A stretch of DNA of 64,000 nt, taken from assembly GCA_022821905.1 (NCBI GenBank), contig JAJECS010000022.1, forward strand, positions 57,235 to 121,234, written 5' to 3'. Positions within the stretch are counted from its first letter, which is position 1; the number at the start of each line of letters is the position of its first letter. Origin of the DNA: Chloroflexota bacterium (GTDB lineage Bacteria; Chloroflexota; UBA11872). A model generated the notes under the pieces. That model ran no database searches. It was not told the DNA's origin and was given only the letters and a program-made list of their open reading frames with translations. Position numbers and translations under genes: made by a program. Below, in pieces: positions 1-8,302 of the stretch.

Positions 1-36
1 CGGCGGCGCAAGGGTCGCAAGCGGCTCACGGTCTAG
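1..36 (+). CDS. rpmH: 50S ribosomal protein L34, C-terminal end (partial)
   Basis: Only the last eleven codons are present, reading RRRKGRKRLTV before a TAG stop. This is the conserved basic tail of L34, a small structural protein of the large ribosomal subunit. The assignment rests on this tail and on the rnpA-yidD-yidC-jag genes that follow, the standard gene order near bacterial replication origins. The start lies outside the window. Confidence 0.85.
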   Translation, partial: RRRKGRKRLTV

Positions 37-84
37 GCTGCTGACGCCCGGCATGGACAGCGGCTCCGTCGCCGCGAGGGTTCC

Positions 85-435
85 ATGAGCGACTGCCATC
101 GGCTTCGCCGCTCCGCCGACATCGCGCGCGTGCGGCGTCGCGGAACGCGCGTGGCCTCCCCCTATTTCGTGCTGTTCGTCGCGCCCGGAGGCGCTGAGAC
201 GACCCGTCTGGCCATCACGGCGCCGCGCCGCCTCGGCACAGCCGTTGCGCGCAACCGCATGCGCCGCCGCTTGCGGGCGGCGTTTCGGCCACACCTGGCA
301 ACGCCGCAACCGGTCGTCGACATGGTGGCGCAGGCGCGCCGACCGGCGGCCGACGCCCCCTGGCGCAGTCTCACCGGCGCTGTCGCCCAATCCCTGGCGC
401 GGGCACGCGCCGCACCAGCCCCGAGTCCGGCGTGA
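85..435 (+). CDS. rnpA: Ribonuclease P protein component
   Basis: This is the 116-residue protein subunit of RNase P, which assists the catalytic RNA in removing 5' leaders from pre-tRNAs. The N-terminus (CHRLRRSADIARVRRRGTR) has the family's LR..ADF..V...G pattern. The basic RNR-type signature helix is visible as AVARNRMRRRLRAAF at about residues 53-67, matching the usual R-N-x-x-[RK]-R-x-[RL]-R motif. Length is typical. The gene starts 48 bp after rpmH, and its TGA stop overlaps the GTG start of yidD by 4 bp, so the two are probably translationally coupled. Confidence 0.93.
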   Translation: MSDCHRLRRSADIARVRRRGTRVASPYFVLFVAPGGAETTRLAITAPRRLGTAVARNRMRRRLRAAFRPHLATPQPVVDMVAQARRPAADAPWRSLTGAVAQSLARARAAPAPSPA

Positions 436-641
436 AGCGACTGGTGCTCGTGTTAATCCGCGGCTATCAGCGGTGGCTGTCCGGGGCGTTTGGCGCTCAC
501 TGCATCTACGAGCCGACCTGTTCCGAGTTCGCCGCCGTCGCCGTCGAGCGCCATGGCGTGGCTCGCGGGCTCTGGCTCGCGCTGCGACGCATCGCGCGCT
601 GCCATCCCTTCGCCGCCGGCGGCTTCGACCCGGTGCCCTAG
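432..641 (+). CDS. yidD: Membrane protein insertion efficiency factor YidD
   Basis: This 69-residue protein belongs to the YidD/Haemolytic family, which assists YidC-dependent insertion at the inner membrane face. The diagnostic motif is present as C-x-Y-x-P-T-C-S-E-F-A (residues about 24-35), followed by H-G-x-x-x-G and CHPF-x-x-GG-x-DPVP at the C-terminus. The N-terminal amphipathic stretch (LVLVLIRGYQRWLS) is also typical. Translation begins at a GTG that overlaps the rnpA stop. yidC follows after 15 bp, consistent with one rpmH-rnpA-yidD-yidC-jag transcript. Confidence 0.93.
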   Translation: MKRLVLVLIRGYQRWLSGAFGAHCIYEPTCSEFAAVAVERHGVARGLWLALRRIARCHPFAAGGFDPVP

Positions 642-656
642 CCGCGGATCTGAGCC

Positions 657-2297
657 ATGGAAGTCTTCTCCAGCATCGGCGAAACCTGGCAGACGTGGGC
701 CGTCAACCCACTCAGCGAGGTGCTCAACATCATCCGCGACGGCGTCGGCAGCTACGCCGTCGCGATCATCCTGTTCACGATCGGGATTCGCACGCTCATG
801 GTCCCGCTCACCGTCAAGCAAATCCGCTCTCAGCGGCGCATGCAGGTCCTACAGCCCGAAATGGCGGAGATTCGCCGCAAGTTCAGAAACGACCGCCAGG
901 CGCAGTCGCAGGCCACGATGAAGCTCTACAAGGAGCACGGCGTCAGCCCGCTCTCGGGCTGCCTGCCGATCTTCGTGCAGCTGCCGATCTTGCTGGCGCT
1001 CTACGGCGGCATCCTCACCCTCAGCGGCCGCGGACTTCTCAACGAGCAGTTCCTCTGGTTCAACCTGGCGCGGGAGGATGCGACGATTCCGGTCCTCGGC
1101 GAATCCAGCCCGACGGCCCCCACCGACGTGCTGCTGGCGACGACGTTTCCGATCACGCCTCTGGAGTCGCAGCTTGCCGCGGAGTTTGCCGGCCAAAACG
1201 CCAACTTCCGCTTCACCATCGACACCGTCGACCCCGCCGATTCGGCGGCCGCGGTCAGCAGCGGCCGCGCCAGTGCGGCGTTCGTCCAGGAGCGGCAGGC
1301 GCTCGCCGACTATCCCCCGGGCACCTCGGAGGCTCGGCTCGTGCAGGCAGCCGCGTTCGTCGTCGAGCGCGATCGCCCGCTCACCCGGCTCACGAAGGTC
1401 GAAGCCGCCCAGATTCTGCGCGGTGAGATCACTGATTGGTCGCAGCTCGGCCTGGGCGCCGGCCCGATCAACATCTATGGCCTCGGAAACGACATCGGCA
1501 CCCGCAACCTGCTCTCGGAGATGCTCCTCGACGGCGAGCCCATACCGCCGCGAATCATTCAACTGCGGGCAACGGTCGAGGACTACGTCGCGGAGCTCAT
1601 TGCCGACCCCGGATCGCTCGGCATCTCCGGGCCGGTCGTGCATGACAACGTGCGCATGGTCAACGTCGAGGCCGAAGGCGCCGACCGCGCATTCTCCGCG
1701 AACGTGGCCGCGCTGCGTGACGAGAATTATTCCCTGGCCCGTGAGGCCTACGTCTACTGGGCGCCGGGTGAATCGGACGGCGAGAAGTTCGTGCAGAAGT
1801 GGTGGGACAGCCGGCAGGGGCAAACCGCCGCCGGCAACGCCGGGTTCACGCGCATCCCCATCCAGCAGGACGTATTCGGCCAGGGCGGCTTCTACATCTC
1901 GCTGCTGGCGCTGCTCGCCGGTGCCTTCCAGTTCGTGCAGGCCCGGATGATGGCTTCACGCACGGCCGAGGGCCAGCAGGCGACGGTGAATCGGGTCATG
2001 CAATTCATGCCGATCATCGTGGTCATCTTCGCCTGGTCGTTTCAGGCGGGCCTGGTGCTCTATTGGGTGATTTCCAGCATCATTGCCATCGTGCAGCAAT
2101 ACTTCACCACCGGAACCGGGGCGCTGATTCCCGCGCACTGGCCCATCGCCCGCGACCTGACGGCCCGCCAGGCCGCCCCGACCCCGGCAAAGACCTCGGA
2201 AGACAAGGAAACCAGCGAGGCCGCGAGCCAAAGCCCAGGTGAGGGCGTGGCGACAACCCCGCAGCGGCGGCGACGCCGAAGGAGGCGCAGTGGCTGA
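657..2297 (+). CDS. yidC: YidC/Oxa1 membrane insertase with an inserted PstS-like domain
   Basis: This is the membrane protein insertase of the YidC/Oxa1 family, 546 residues. The conserved core is split. Residues 25-125 hold the first transmembrane segment, the hydrophilic-groove Arg region, the cytoplasmic hairpin (SQRRMQVLQPEMAEIRRKF) and the next membrane segment (PIFVQLPILLALYGG). Residues 411-490 hold the remaining segments (FYISLLALLAGAF, MPIIVVIFAW, GLVLYWVISSI). Between them, residues about 156-395 (nt 1122-1841) are an extra domain in the normally short loop after FLWF. It contains AQILRGEITDWSQLG and GLGNDIGTRNLLSEM, which resemble the phosphate-binding-protein fold (PstS/PBP_like_2), including its SGTR-type anion loop in the form DIGTRN. 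The C-terminus is the usual basic tail. That the insert folds as a periplasmic-binding-protein-like domain is my inference. jag overlaps the 3' end. Confidence 0.9.
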   Translation: MEVFSSIGETWQTWAVNPLSEVLNIIRDGVGSYAVAIILFTIGIRTLMVPLTVKQIRSQRRMQVLQPEMAEIRRKFRNDRQAQSQATMKLYKEHGVSPLSGCLPIFVQLPILLALYGGILTLSGRGLLNEQFLWFNLAREDATIPVLGESSPTAPTDVLLATTFPITPLESQLAAEFAGQNANFRFTIDTVDPADSAAAVSSGRASAAFVQERQALADYPPGTSEARLVQAAAFVVERDRPLTRLTKVEAAQILRGEITDWSQLGLGAGPINIYGLGNDIGTRNLLSEMLLDGEPIPPRIIQLRATVEDYVAELIADPGSLGISGPVVHDNVRMVNVEAEGADRAFSANVAALRDENYSLAREAYVYWAPGESDGEKFVQKWWDSRQGQTAAGNAGFTRIPIQQDVFGQGGFYISLLALLAGAFQFVQARMMASRTAEGQQATVNRVMQFMPIIVVIFAWSFQAGLVLYWVISSIIAIVQQYFTTGTGALIPAHWPIARDLTARQAAPTPAKTSEDKETSEAASQSPGEGVATTPQRRRRRRRRSG

Positions 2298-3150
2298 CCA
2301 ATCAACCGACTCTTCCGACGCTCCGGAGAGCGTCGAGGCCTCCGGCGCATCCGTCGAGGAGGCGCTGCGCCAGGCCTTGCGGCAGCTCGATGCCACCATC
2401 GACGATGTCGACGTCGAGATTCTTTCCAGCGGCGGCTCGCGCCTGCTGCGCCGCGACGCCGAAGCCCGCGTGCGCGTGGTGCGCCGCGAGCGGCCCTTTT
2501 CCGCCACCATCGACGAGACCGAGCATGAGCTGCTCGCCGAGTCGGAACCGGAGCCTGAAGCACGCGCCGCCGAGCCGGCCGAGGTGCCGGCTGCCCCGCC
2601 TCCGCCCGACGACCCGCCGGCGCCCGAACCCGCGGAGGCGCCTGCCGCCGAGCAGCCCGCGCCCCGCGCCCGCGCGTCTCGCACGCTGGTCGAGAGCGGC
2701 GAAGAATTGCAGGACATCGTCGAGGATCTCCTCGTCGGCATGCTCGATCGCATGGGCTTCATTGCGGAAATCGAGCTCGTCGATGAGGATCCGCTCGCCT
2801 ACAACGTCGTCGGCGACGACGATTTCTCCAAGCTGATCGGCCGCCATGGGTCCACGCTGCGGTCGTTTGGCTATCTCATCAACCTCATGGCCGGACGCCA
2901 GCTCGGCCAACCGTGCCGCGTGCTCATCGACGTCAACAGCTACCGCGCGCGCCGCGCGGACCACCTGCGCGAGCTTGCCGAGACCCTCGCCGACCAGGTG
3001 GACGAGACCCAGGAGCCCGTCACGCTGGAAGCCATGCCCGCCAACGAACGCCGGCTCATCCACGTGGCCCTGGCCGACGACGAAAACGTCCGCACCTACA
3101 GCATCGGCGAGGGCGACGAACGCCGGGTCGTAATCAGCCCCAAGGCCTAG
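2290..3150 (+). CDS. jag: Jag/KhpB-type RNA-binding protein (Jag-N, KH, R3H)
   Basis: This 286-residue protein belongs to the Jag (SpoIIIJ-associated, KhpB) RNA-binding family, whose members bind RNA and affect cell elongation. An N-terminal Jag-N domain (SVEEALRQALRQLDATIDDVD) is followed by a long Pro/Ala/Glu-rich linker, a KH domain at about residues 150-215 with the GxxG loop as IGRHGST, and an R3H-like C-terminus (ANERRLIHVAL...VRTYSIGEGDERRVVI). I chose the GTG at 2290: an AAGGAGG Shine-Dalgarno lies at 2279-2285, and the start overlaps the yidC stop by 8 bp. A longer frame from 2239 would run far into yidC. Confidence 0.88.
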   Translation: MADQSTDSSDAPESVEASGASVEEALRQALRQLDATIDDVDVEILSSGGSRLLRRDAEARVRVVRRERPFSATIDETEHELLAESEPEPEARAAEPAEVPAAPPPPDDPPAPEPAEAPAAEQPAPRARASRTLVESGEELQDIVEDLLVGMLDRMGFIAEIELVDEDPLAYNVVGDDDFSKLIGRHGSTLRSFGYLINLMAGRQLGQPCRVLIDVNSYRARRADHLRELAETLADQVDETQEPVTLEAMPANERRLIHVALADDENVRTYSIGEGDERRVVISPKA

Positions 3151-3167
3151 AAGACCTCTGCTTCGGT

Positions 3168-3197
3168 CCCTTCCCCCTGGAAGGGGGAAGGTTAGGA
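3168..3197. repeat. Short inverted repeat, CCTTCCCCCTGG/AAGGGGGAAGG type
   Basis: CCTTCCCC and GGGGAAGG arms face each other in the 98-bp space between jag and the kinase gene. The element could act as a weak 3'-end stem-loop. Similar 'ccctctcc...ggagagggg' hairpins occur at about 16673 and 23838, so it looks like one member of a dispersed repeat class. Confidence 0.5.
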
Positions 3198-3248
3198 TGG
3201 GGGTCAACGCCTGACGCTCAGGTGTGGCCGCTCGGCCCCGACGCTGGA

Positions 3249-4127
3249 TTGTCTACAGAACCGCCGTCACGAGGACTAGCTCAGACTCTCCCGCGCACGG
3301 CCGCTGCGCGCCCCGACCCGACCTACCTGACGGTCGGACACGTCACCCGAGACCTCCACCCATCCGGCTGGGAGTTCGGCGGAACGGCGTACTTCAGCAG
3401 CCTTGCCGCGCAGCGCCTGGGCATGCGCGTCACCGCGGTTACCCGCGCAGCCGCCGCCGACGCGGCCGCGCTGGCCGGGGCACGCCCCGGTATTCGGTGG
3501 ATCGCCCGCGCCGCCCCGGCCACGACGGCAATGCGCAACACGTATGGATCGGGAGGAAGAATCCAGCACGCCCCGGTCGTCGCCGCACCCTTCGAGACCA
3601 TCGACCTCGACGGGCTGCCAAGCGAGTTCGTGATCGTGCACTTGGCGCCGATCATGGGCGAAATCGGCCCAGCGCTGCTCGGCCACCTGCCGCGCGCCGA
3701 TCTCACGGGCCTCACGGCGCAGGGGCTGCTCCGCCGCGTGGCACCCGACGGCGCCGTGCATGCACGCGGCTGGCCCGACGCCCGGGATTTCCTGGATGCC
3801 ATAGACGTGCTCGTCCTGAGCAGCGAAGACATCGCGGTCGACCCAACGGCCGGCATCGAACATCTGCGCCGGGCCGCGGTCGGCGTGCTCACTCGCGGGA
3901 CGTTGCCGGTGCAGGTATTCGCGGACGGCGGCTGTTCGGAGATACCCGTCCGCCAGGTCGCCGACGCCAGCCCAACCGGCGCCGGTGACGTGTTTGCAAC
4001 TGCGCTGTTCGTCAACCTGCAGCGCTCGGGCAAGCTCGGCCGTTCGGTTGAGGCCGCTGCCGCAATTGCCACGCGCTGGGTCGAGCGCCGCTGGGACGCG
4101 TTGCCTCCGATCCCCGACCCACGATGA
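3249..4127 (+). CDS. PfkB-family carbohydrate/nucleoside kinase
   Basis: This is a ribokinase/PfkB-superfamily sugar or nucleoside kinase; substrate unknown. The N-terminal strand and glycine motif read LTVGHVTRDLHPSGWEFGGT, followed by AYFSSLAAQRLGMRVTAVT as in the family. The C-terminal signature ASPTGAGDVFATALF carries the catalytic Asp and anion-hole GAGD. Length of about 290 residues is slightly short but normal. The start is uncertain: no ATG lies in frame before the conserved region. TTG 3249 is used here and GTG 3222 is an alternative, and neither has a clear ribosome-binding site. The stop overlaps the next gene's ATG by 4 bp, suggesting coupling with rqcH. Confidence 0.75.
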   Translation: MSTEPPSRGLAQTLPRTAAARPDPTYLTVGHVTRDLHPSGWEFGGTAYFSSLAAQRLGMRVTAVTRAAAADAAALAGARPGIRWIARAAPATTAMRNTYGSGGRIQHAPVVAAPFETIDLDGLPSEFVIVHLAPIMGEIGPALLGHLPRADLTGLTAQGLLRRVAPDGAVHARGWPDARDFLDAIDVLVLSSEDIAVDPTAGIEHLRRAAVGVLTRGTLPVQVFADGGCSEIPVRQVADASPTGAGDVFATALFVNLQRSGKLGRSVEAAAAIATRWVERRWDALPPIPDPR

Positions 4128-5815
4128 ACTTCGACGTTCTCACCCTGGCGGCGGTGCGGCGGGAGATCGAGGATCGGGCCGTCGGCGGACGCATTCAGCG
4201 CGTCGTGTCGCCGGAGCCCAACCAGATCGGGCTGGAGATCTATGCCAACCGCGCTGCCAACCATCTGCTAATCGAGACCGGCCCCGTGAATTCGCGGGTG
4301 CACTTCGTGAGCGGCCGCCTGCACGCCGGCAAGGCTCCGGCAAGTCCGTTGCTCCTGCTGCTGCGCAAGTGGGTGCGCGGCGGGCGTCTGGTCGCGGTCA
4401 ACCAACTCCCCCTGGAGCGCGTGCTGGAATTGCAAGTGCGCGCGCGCCCCGATCCGAGTGGACCGGTGGCCGAGCACCGCCTGATCGTGGAGATCATCGG
4501 CCGACAGGCCAACGCCATCCTGGTGGACGAGCACGGGCTCATCCGCGATGCGCTGCGGCGCGTCTCCGGCGACGGCGCGCGACGCCGCATCATGCCGCGC
4601 GCGCCGTACCAGCCACCCGCCCGCCTTTCGCTTCCGGGCCCGAGCGTTGCCTCGCCCGGCGACGTGTCGGCGCGGACCGCTCCCGGCGTGCCGGCCTGGC
4701 GCGCCCTCCTGCAGGCCGTGGCCGGCGTGAGCCCCACGCTCGCCCGCGAGTCACTGGCGCGCGCAGAAGTCGATCCGGCAACGCCAAGCACTGATGTTGC
4801 CGTCTGGCCGGCCGTGCTCGGGGCGCTGCGCGAAATCGCCACCGACGTCGAAGCCGGCGCGACGCAACCCTGCCTGGCGCCGATCGACGGCGGCTGGCAA
4901 GCCTTCGCCGCCTACCCGCTCACCCACCTGGACCGCCGCTGCCAAGCGGCAGGCTCGATGAGCGAGGCGCTGGAGGCCTTCTATGAGGCCGACGATGCGG
5001 CCTCGTCCGTCGACACGGTCAAGGCGCGTGTGCTGGAGCCGCTCGATGCGGCCATTGCCCGGGTCGAGCGTCGGATCGCTTCGCTGCGCACGGCGGCCCC
5101 GACCGGCGCCGCAATCGGCGCCGCGCGCGCCGACGGCCAGTCGCTCCTGGAGCACGCTCACCTGATCTCGCCCGGCGCCACGCACTTCGAGGCGAACGGA
5201 CGGCGGCTCGACCTCGATCCCGCCAAGTCGGTCGGGGCCAACGCCCAAACCTATTTCACGCGCTATCGCGACTTGAAGCGCGCCGCGCGGCTGGTTCCAC
5301 GGCGCCTGCGGCGGGCGGAGCTGGAGCTGGCCTACCTGCGGCAGGCGGCCGACGACTTGCGACGTTCCGATTCACCGGCCGTCTCGCGTCAGATCGAAGC
5401 CCTCCTGGCCGAGTCGGGCCACCTGCGCCGGCCGCGACGCAACCGGAGGGCGCAGCCAACGACACCGGCGGTGCGCCGCATCCAGGGGCGCCAGGTGCTC
5501 GCGGGCCGCACCGCGGCCGAAAACCACCGGCTCACGTTCAAAGAGTCCGCCCCCGACGATCTCTGGTTTCACGCGCGCAACATGCCCGGAGCGCACGTCC
5601 TGCTGCGCGATCCGGGCGACGACCCGGCGCCCAAGTTGCTTCACGCCGTGGCCCGTCTGGCCGCGCATCTCAGCGCCGGACACGCCTCGACCGCCGTCGA
5701 CGTGGATGTCACCCGCCGCCGCAATGTGCGCGCGATTCGTGGGGCCGGACCGGGTCAGGTCACCTACCGCCGCCACCGCACCCTCCGCGTCGCCCCCCTC
5801 GCCGACGACGGCTGA
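4124..5815 (+). CDS. rqcH: RqcH/NFACT-family ribosome quality control protein
   Basis: This 563-residue protein has the Rqc2/RqcH (FbpA, NFACT) layout: NFACT-N at about 1-170 (LTLAAVRREIEDRAVGGRI...RVHF), a central helical and coiled region at about 290-430, and NFACT-R at about 450-555 (AENHRLTFKESAPDDLWFHAR, then PGAHV). In characterised family members the protein recruits tRNA-Ala to obstructed 50S subunits and builds C-terminal alanine tails. The N-terminal acidic-Arg pair known as DR in Bacillus RqcH appears here as ER (E98-R99 in LERVLEL), a conservative change. It overlaps the PfkB-like gene by 4 bp. Fibronectin-binding annotations of homologs are historical. Confidence 0.85.
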   Translation: MNFDVLTLAAVRREIEDRAVGGRIQRVVSPEPNQIGLEIYANRAANHLLIETGPVNSRVHFVSGRLHAGKAPASPLLLLLRKWVRGGRLVAVNQLPLERVLELQVRARPDPSGPVAEHRLIVEIIGRQANAILVDEHGLIRDALRRVSGDGARRRIMPRAPYQPPARLSLPGPSVASPGDVSARTAPGVPAWRALLQAVAGVSPTLARESLARAEVDPATPSTDVAVWPAVLGALREIATDVEAGATQPCLAPIDGGWQAFAAYPLTHLDRRCQAAGSMSEALEAFYEADDAASSVDTVKARVLEPLDAAIARVERRIASLRTAAPTGAAIGAARADGQSLLEHAHLISPGATHFEANGRRLDLDPAKSVGANAQTYFTRYRDLKRAARLVPRRLRRAELELAYLRQAADDLRRSDSPAVSRQIEALLAESGHLRRPRRNRRAQPTTPAVRRIQGRQVLAGRTAAENHRLTFKESAPDDLWFHARNMPGAHVLLRDPGDDPAPKLLHAVARLAAHLSAGHASTAVDVDVTRRRNVRAIRGAGPGQVTYRRHRTLRVAPLADDG

Positions 5816-6052
5816 GGCGCAAGCAACCCGTATACGAATCCCTTCCCGCTTGAAGGAGCTCTGCCAATCCCCTCCGTCATTCCCACGAAGGGAGACCTTT
5901 GCGTAACCCCACCAGCATGGGCCGGCCCGCACCGATGGAGCCAATAGACCGCCCGGCGCTGATCGAATCGACCCGCCATCGAACCGTTGGGCGACCTTCA
6001 CCGGCGGAATCAGTCAAAATGCGCTGACTGGTTACGCGGAGACCCACGGCCC
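5816..6052. other. Intergenic region with a degenerate REP-like repeat
   Basis: This 237-bp gap lies between rqcH and the first M20 peptidase gene. It contains CGTCATTCCCACGAAGGGAG at about 5874, a degenerate form of the GTCATTCCCGCGAAGGCGGG repeat found elsewhere in the window. No credible gene is visible in it. Promoter elements were not identifiable with confidence. Confidence 0.5.
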
Positions 6053-7159
6053 ATGCCCGACCTCGTCCCCATCGATCACGATCGCCTGTTGGAAACATTC
6101 CTGCGCCTGGTGCGCATCGACAGCTATCACGGCCATGAGGACCGGATCGTGCAGGTTCTGGAGCCGATGCTTCATGCGGCGGGCCTGACGACGACGGTCG
6201 ACGACCACGGCAATCTCATCGCCACTTGGGATGCGCAGGACAGCGACGCCGAGCCGCTGATGCTCAACGCGCACATGGACACGGTTTGGCCCACGCCGAA
6301 CATGGAACCGGTGGTGACGGACGAGGGGGTCGCGTCGGACGGATCCAGCGTGCTCGGCGCCGACGACAAGGCGGGCGTGGCGGCCATCATGGAGGGCGTG
6401 CTGGCGGTGGCGGACGCGGGATTGCCCCACGGACCGATCGAGGTGGTCTTCACGGTGGGCGAGGACGTGGGTCACGTCGGCTCGCGCGCCTTCGACCCCG
6501 AAGCTATCGAGTCGCGGCGGGGACTGGTGTTCGATGGGGACGGGCCGGTGGGATCGGTGGTGGTGGAAGGCCCGGCGGCGGAAGGGTTTAAGGCGGTGTT
6601 CCGCGGCAAGGCCGCCCACGCCGGCATTGAACCCGAAAACGGCGTCAGCGCCATTGCCATGGCGGCGCGGGCCATCGACCGGATGAAGCTGGGACGAATT
6701 ACGGGTTACACCGTCGCCAACATCGGCACGATCAACGGCGGCCAGGCGATGAACATCATTCCCGACGAGGTGACGCTGGTGGGCCAAGCGCGCAGCCTGC
6801 GTCAAGGGCTCCTCGAGAAGCAGATCGAGCACATGCGCGAGGTCATGGAGGAAGCGGCCAACGAGTTCGGCGGCACGGTGGAGTACGAAGCAACCATCCG
6901 CATCGACGCGTTCGGCTTCAACCTGCAAAACCCGGTCGTCTTGTTGGCCAATCGCGCAATCCGAACCGCCGGACTCGAACCGTCACACGTCCGGACGGGC
7001 GGCGGCAGCGACGCGCACGAGTTCAACGCCAAGGGCATCTGGTCGGTGATCCTGGGGATGGGCTGCACCGGTGCGCATACCTTGGAGGAGTTCGCACCGC
7101 ACGAGGCGCTGCGGCAGCTGGCGCAGGTCGCCGCGCAGGCCATCGTTGTCGCCAGGTAA
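6053..7159 (+). CDS. M20-family metallopeptidase (PepT-like), first tandem copy
   Basis: This is a zinc-dependent M20 exopeptidase/deacylase-type enzyme of 368 residues, resembling peptidase T-like proteins. Metal-site motifs are in order: LNAHMDTV, LGADDKAGVAA, FTVGEDVGHVGS and GGGSDAHEFNAKGI near the C-terminus. A dimerisation (lid) domain lies at about residues 175-290. The ATG at 6053 (MPDLVPIDHDRLLETFL) was chosen because the neighbouring paralog starts with the same pattern; the open frame from 5987 has no homologous sequence. Only 11 bp separate it from the second copy, so the two were probably duplicated in place and are co-transcribed. Substrate unknown. Confidence 0.88.
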   Translation: MPDLVPIDHDRLLETFLRLVRIDSYHGHEDRIVQVLEPMLHAAGLTTTVDDHGNLIATWDAQDSDAEPLMLNAHMDTVWPTPNMEPVVTDEGVASDGSSVLGADDKAGVAAIMEGVLAVADAGLPHGPIEVVFTVGEDVGHVGSRAFDPEAIESRRGLVFDGDGPVGSVVVEGPAAEGFKAVFRGKAAHAGIEPENGVSAIAMAARAIDRMKLGRITGYTVANIGTINGGQAMNIIPDEVTLVGQARSLRQGLLEKQIEHMREVMEEAANEFGGTVEYEATIRIDAFGFNLQNPVVLLANRAIRTAGLEPSHVRTGGGSDAHEFNAKGIWSVILGMGCTGAHTLEEFAPHEALRQLAQVAAQAIVVAR

Positions 7160-7170
7160 GAGGAGCTCCC

Positions 7171-8283
7171 ATGCCTGAGAGTCCGGGCCTGGTGCCGATC
7201 AACTGGGACCGCATGCTCGACAACTTTCTCGCCATGCTGTCGGTCGACAGCTACTACGGCGACGAGGAGCGGGTGGCGGCGATCATCCGGCCGGCGCTGG
7301 AGCCGCTGGGCATCCAGTTTCGCAACGACGCGGCGGGGAACCTGATCGGGTGCTGGCCCGGCCGGGGGCGCGGCGACGGCCTGATCATGCTCAACGCGCA
7401 CATGGACACCGTACAGCCGACGCCGACCATGCGGCCCGTGGTGGACGCCGACGGGGTGCGGTCCGACGGCTCGAGCGTGCTGGGAGCCGACGACAAAGCC
7501 GGGCTCGCCGCGATCATCGAAGCCGTCCGCGCGGTTGAAGACGCCGGTCTGGATCACGCGCCGATCGAGCTGGTGTTCACCGTGGGCGAGGACGTGGGCC
7601 ACATCGGGTCGAAGGCGTTCGACCCGGCGTCCATCGAGGCTCGCACGTCGTTCGTGTTCGACGCCGGCGGACCCGTGGGCACCGTGGTCATGCGCGCGCC
7701 GGGCCAGATTCGCTGCACCGCCACGCTGCACGGGCGGGCGGCCCACGCAGGGATCGAGCCGGAACTGGGCATCAGCGCCATCAGCCTGCTGGCCCGGGCG
7801 GTGGACCGGATGCCGCTGGGGCGCATCGACGACGAAACGACGGCCAACATCGGGCGCATCGAAGGCGGGCAGGCGTCGAACATCGTGGCGCCCACGGCGC
7901 GGGTCGAGGCCGAGGCGCGCAGCCTCAGCGAGGAGCGGCTGGGCCAGCAGATGGCCGCCATGCGCGAATCCGTCGCAGACGCGGCAGCCGACCTGGGCGG
8001 CTCATTTGACTTCGAGGAGCACCGCTTCTACGTGGCCTACCAGCTATCGGAGGACGAACCGGCAGTTGCGCTTGCCGACCGCGCCATCATCGCGTCGGGC
8101 CTGACGCCGCGGCACGTCAGCACGGGCGGCGGCAGCGACGCCCACGAGTTCAATCTCAAGGGCATCACGTCGGTCTGCCTGGGCGTGGGCTATGTGGACG
8201 TGCACACGACCGAGGAATTCATGCCGCACGACGCTCTGCGGGACATCACGCAGGTGGCGGCGCAGCTCATCACGCAGGCCTGA
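7171..8283 (+). CDS. M20-family metallopeptidase (PepT-like), second tandem copy
   Basis: This 370-residue paralog of the preceding gene has the same motifs in the same order: LNAHMDTV, LGADDKAGLAA, FTVGEDVGHIGS, a central lid domain and GGGSDAHEFNLKGI. An AGGAG ribosome-binding site lies just before the ATG. The pair has clearly diverged but keeps every metal ligand, so both are probably active, perhaps on different peptides or N-acyl amino acids. It ends 19 bp from the convergent anti-sigma gene with no obvious terminator between them. Confidence 0.88.
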   Translation: MPESPGLVPINWDRMLDNFLAMLSVDSYYGDEERVAAIIRPALEPLGIQFRNDAAGNLIGCWPGRGRGDGLIMLNAHMDTVQPTPTMRPVVDADGVRSDGSSVLGADDKAGLAAIIEAVRAVEDAGLDHAPIELVFTVGEDVGHIGSKAFDPASIEARTSFVFDAGGPVGTVVMRAPGQIRCTATLHGRAAHAGIEPELGISAISLLARAVDRMPLGRIDDETTANIGRIEGGQASNIVAPTARVEAEARSLSEERLGQQMAAMRESVADAAADLGGSFDFEEHRFYVAYQLSEDEPAVALADRAIIASGLTPRHVSTGGGSDAHEFNLKGITSVCLGVGYVDVHTTEEFMPHDALRDITQVAAQLITQA

Positions 8284-8302
8284 GCCACCGCACGGCCTAC
8301 GG

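Noticed and set aside
1..84. Possible oriC or dnaA region
   Set aside because: The rpmH-rnpA-yidD-yidC order suggests that oriC may be close, but no DnaA-box cluster or AT-rich unwinding region is visible in the window.
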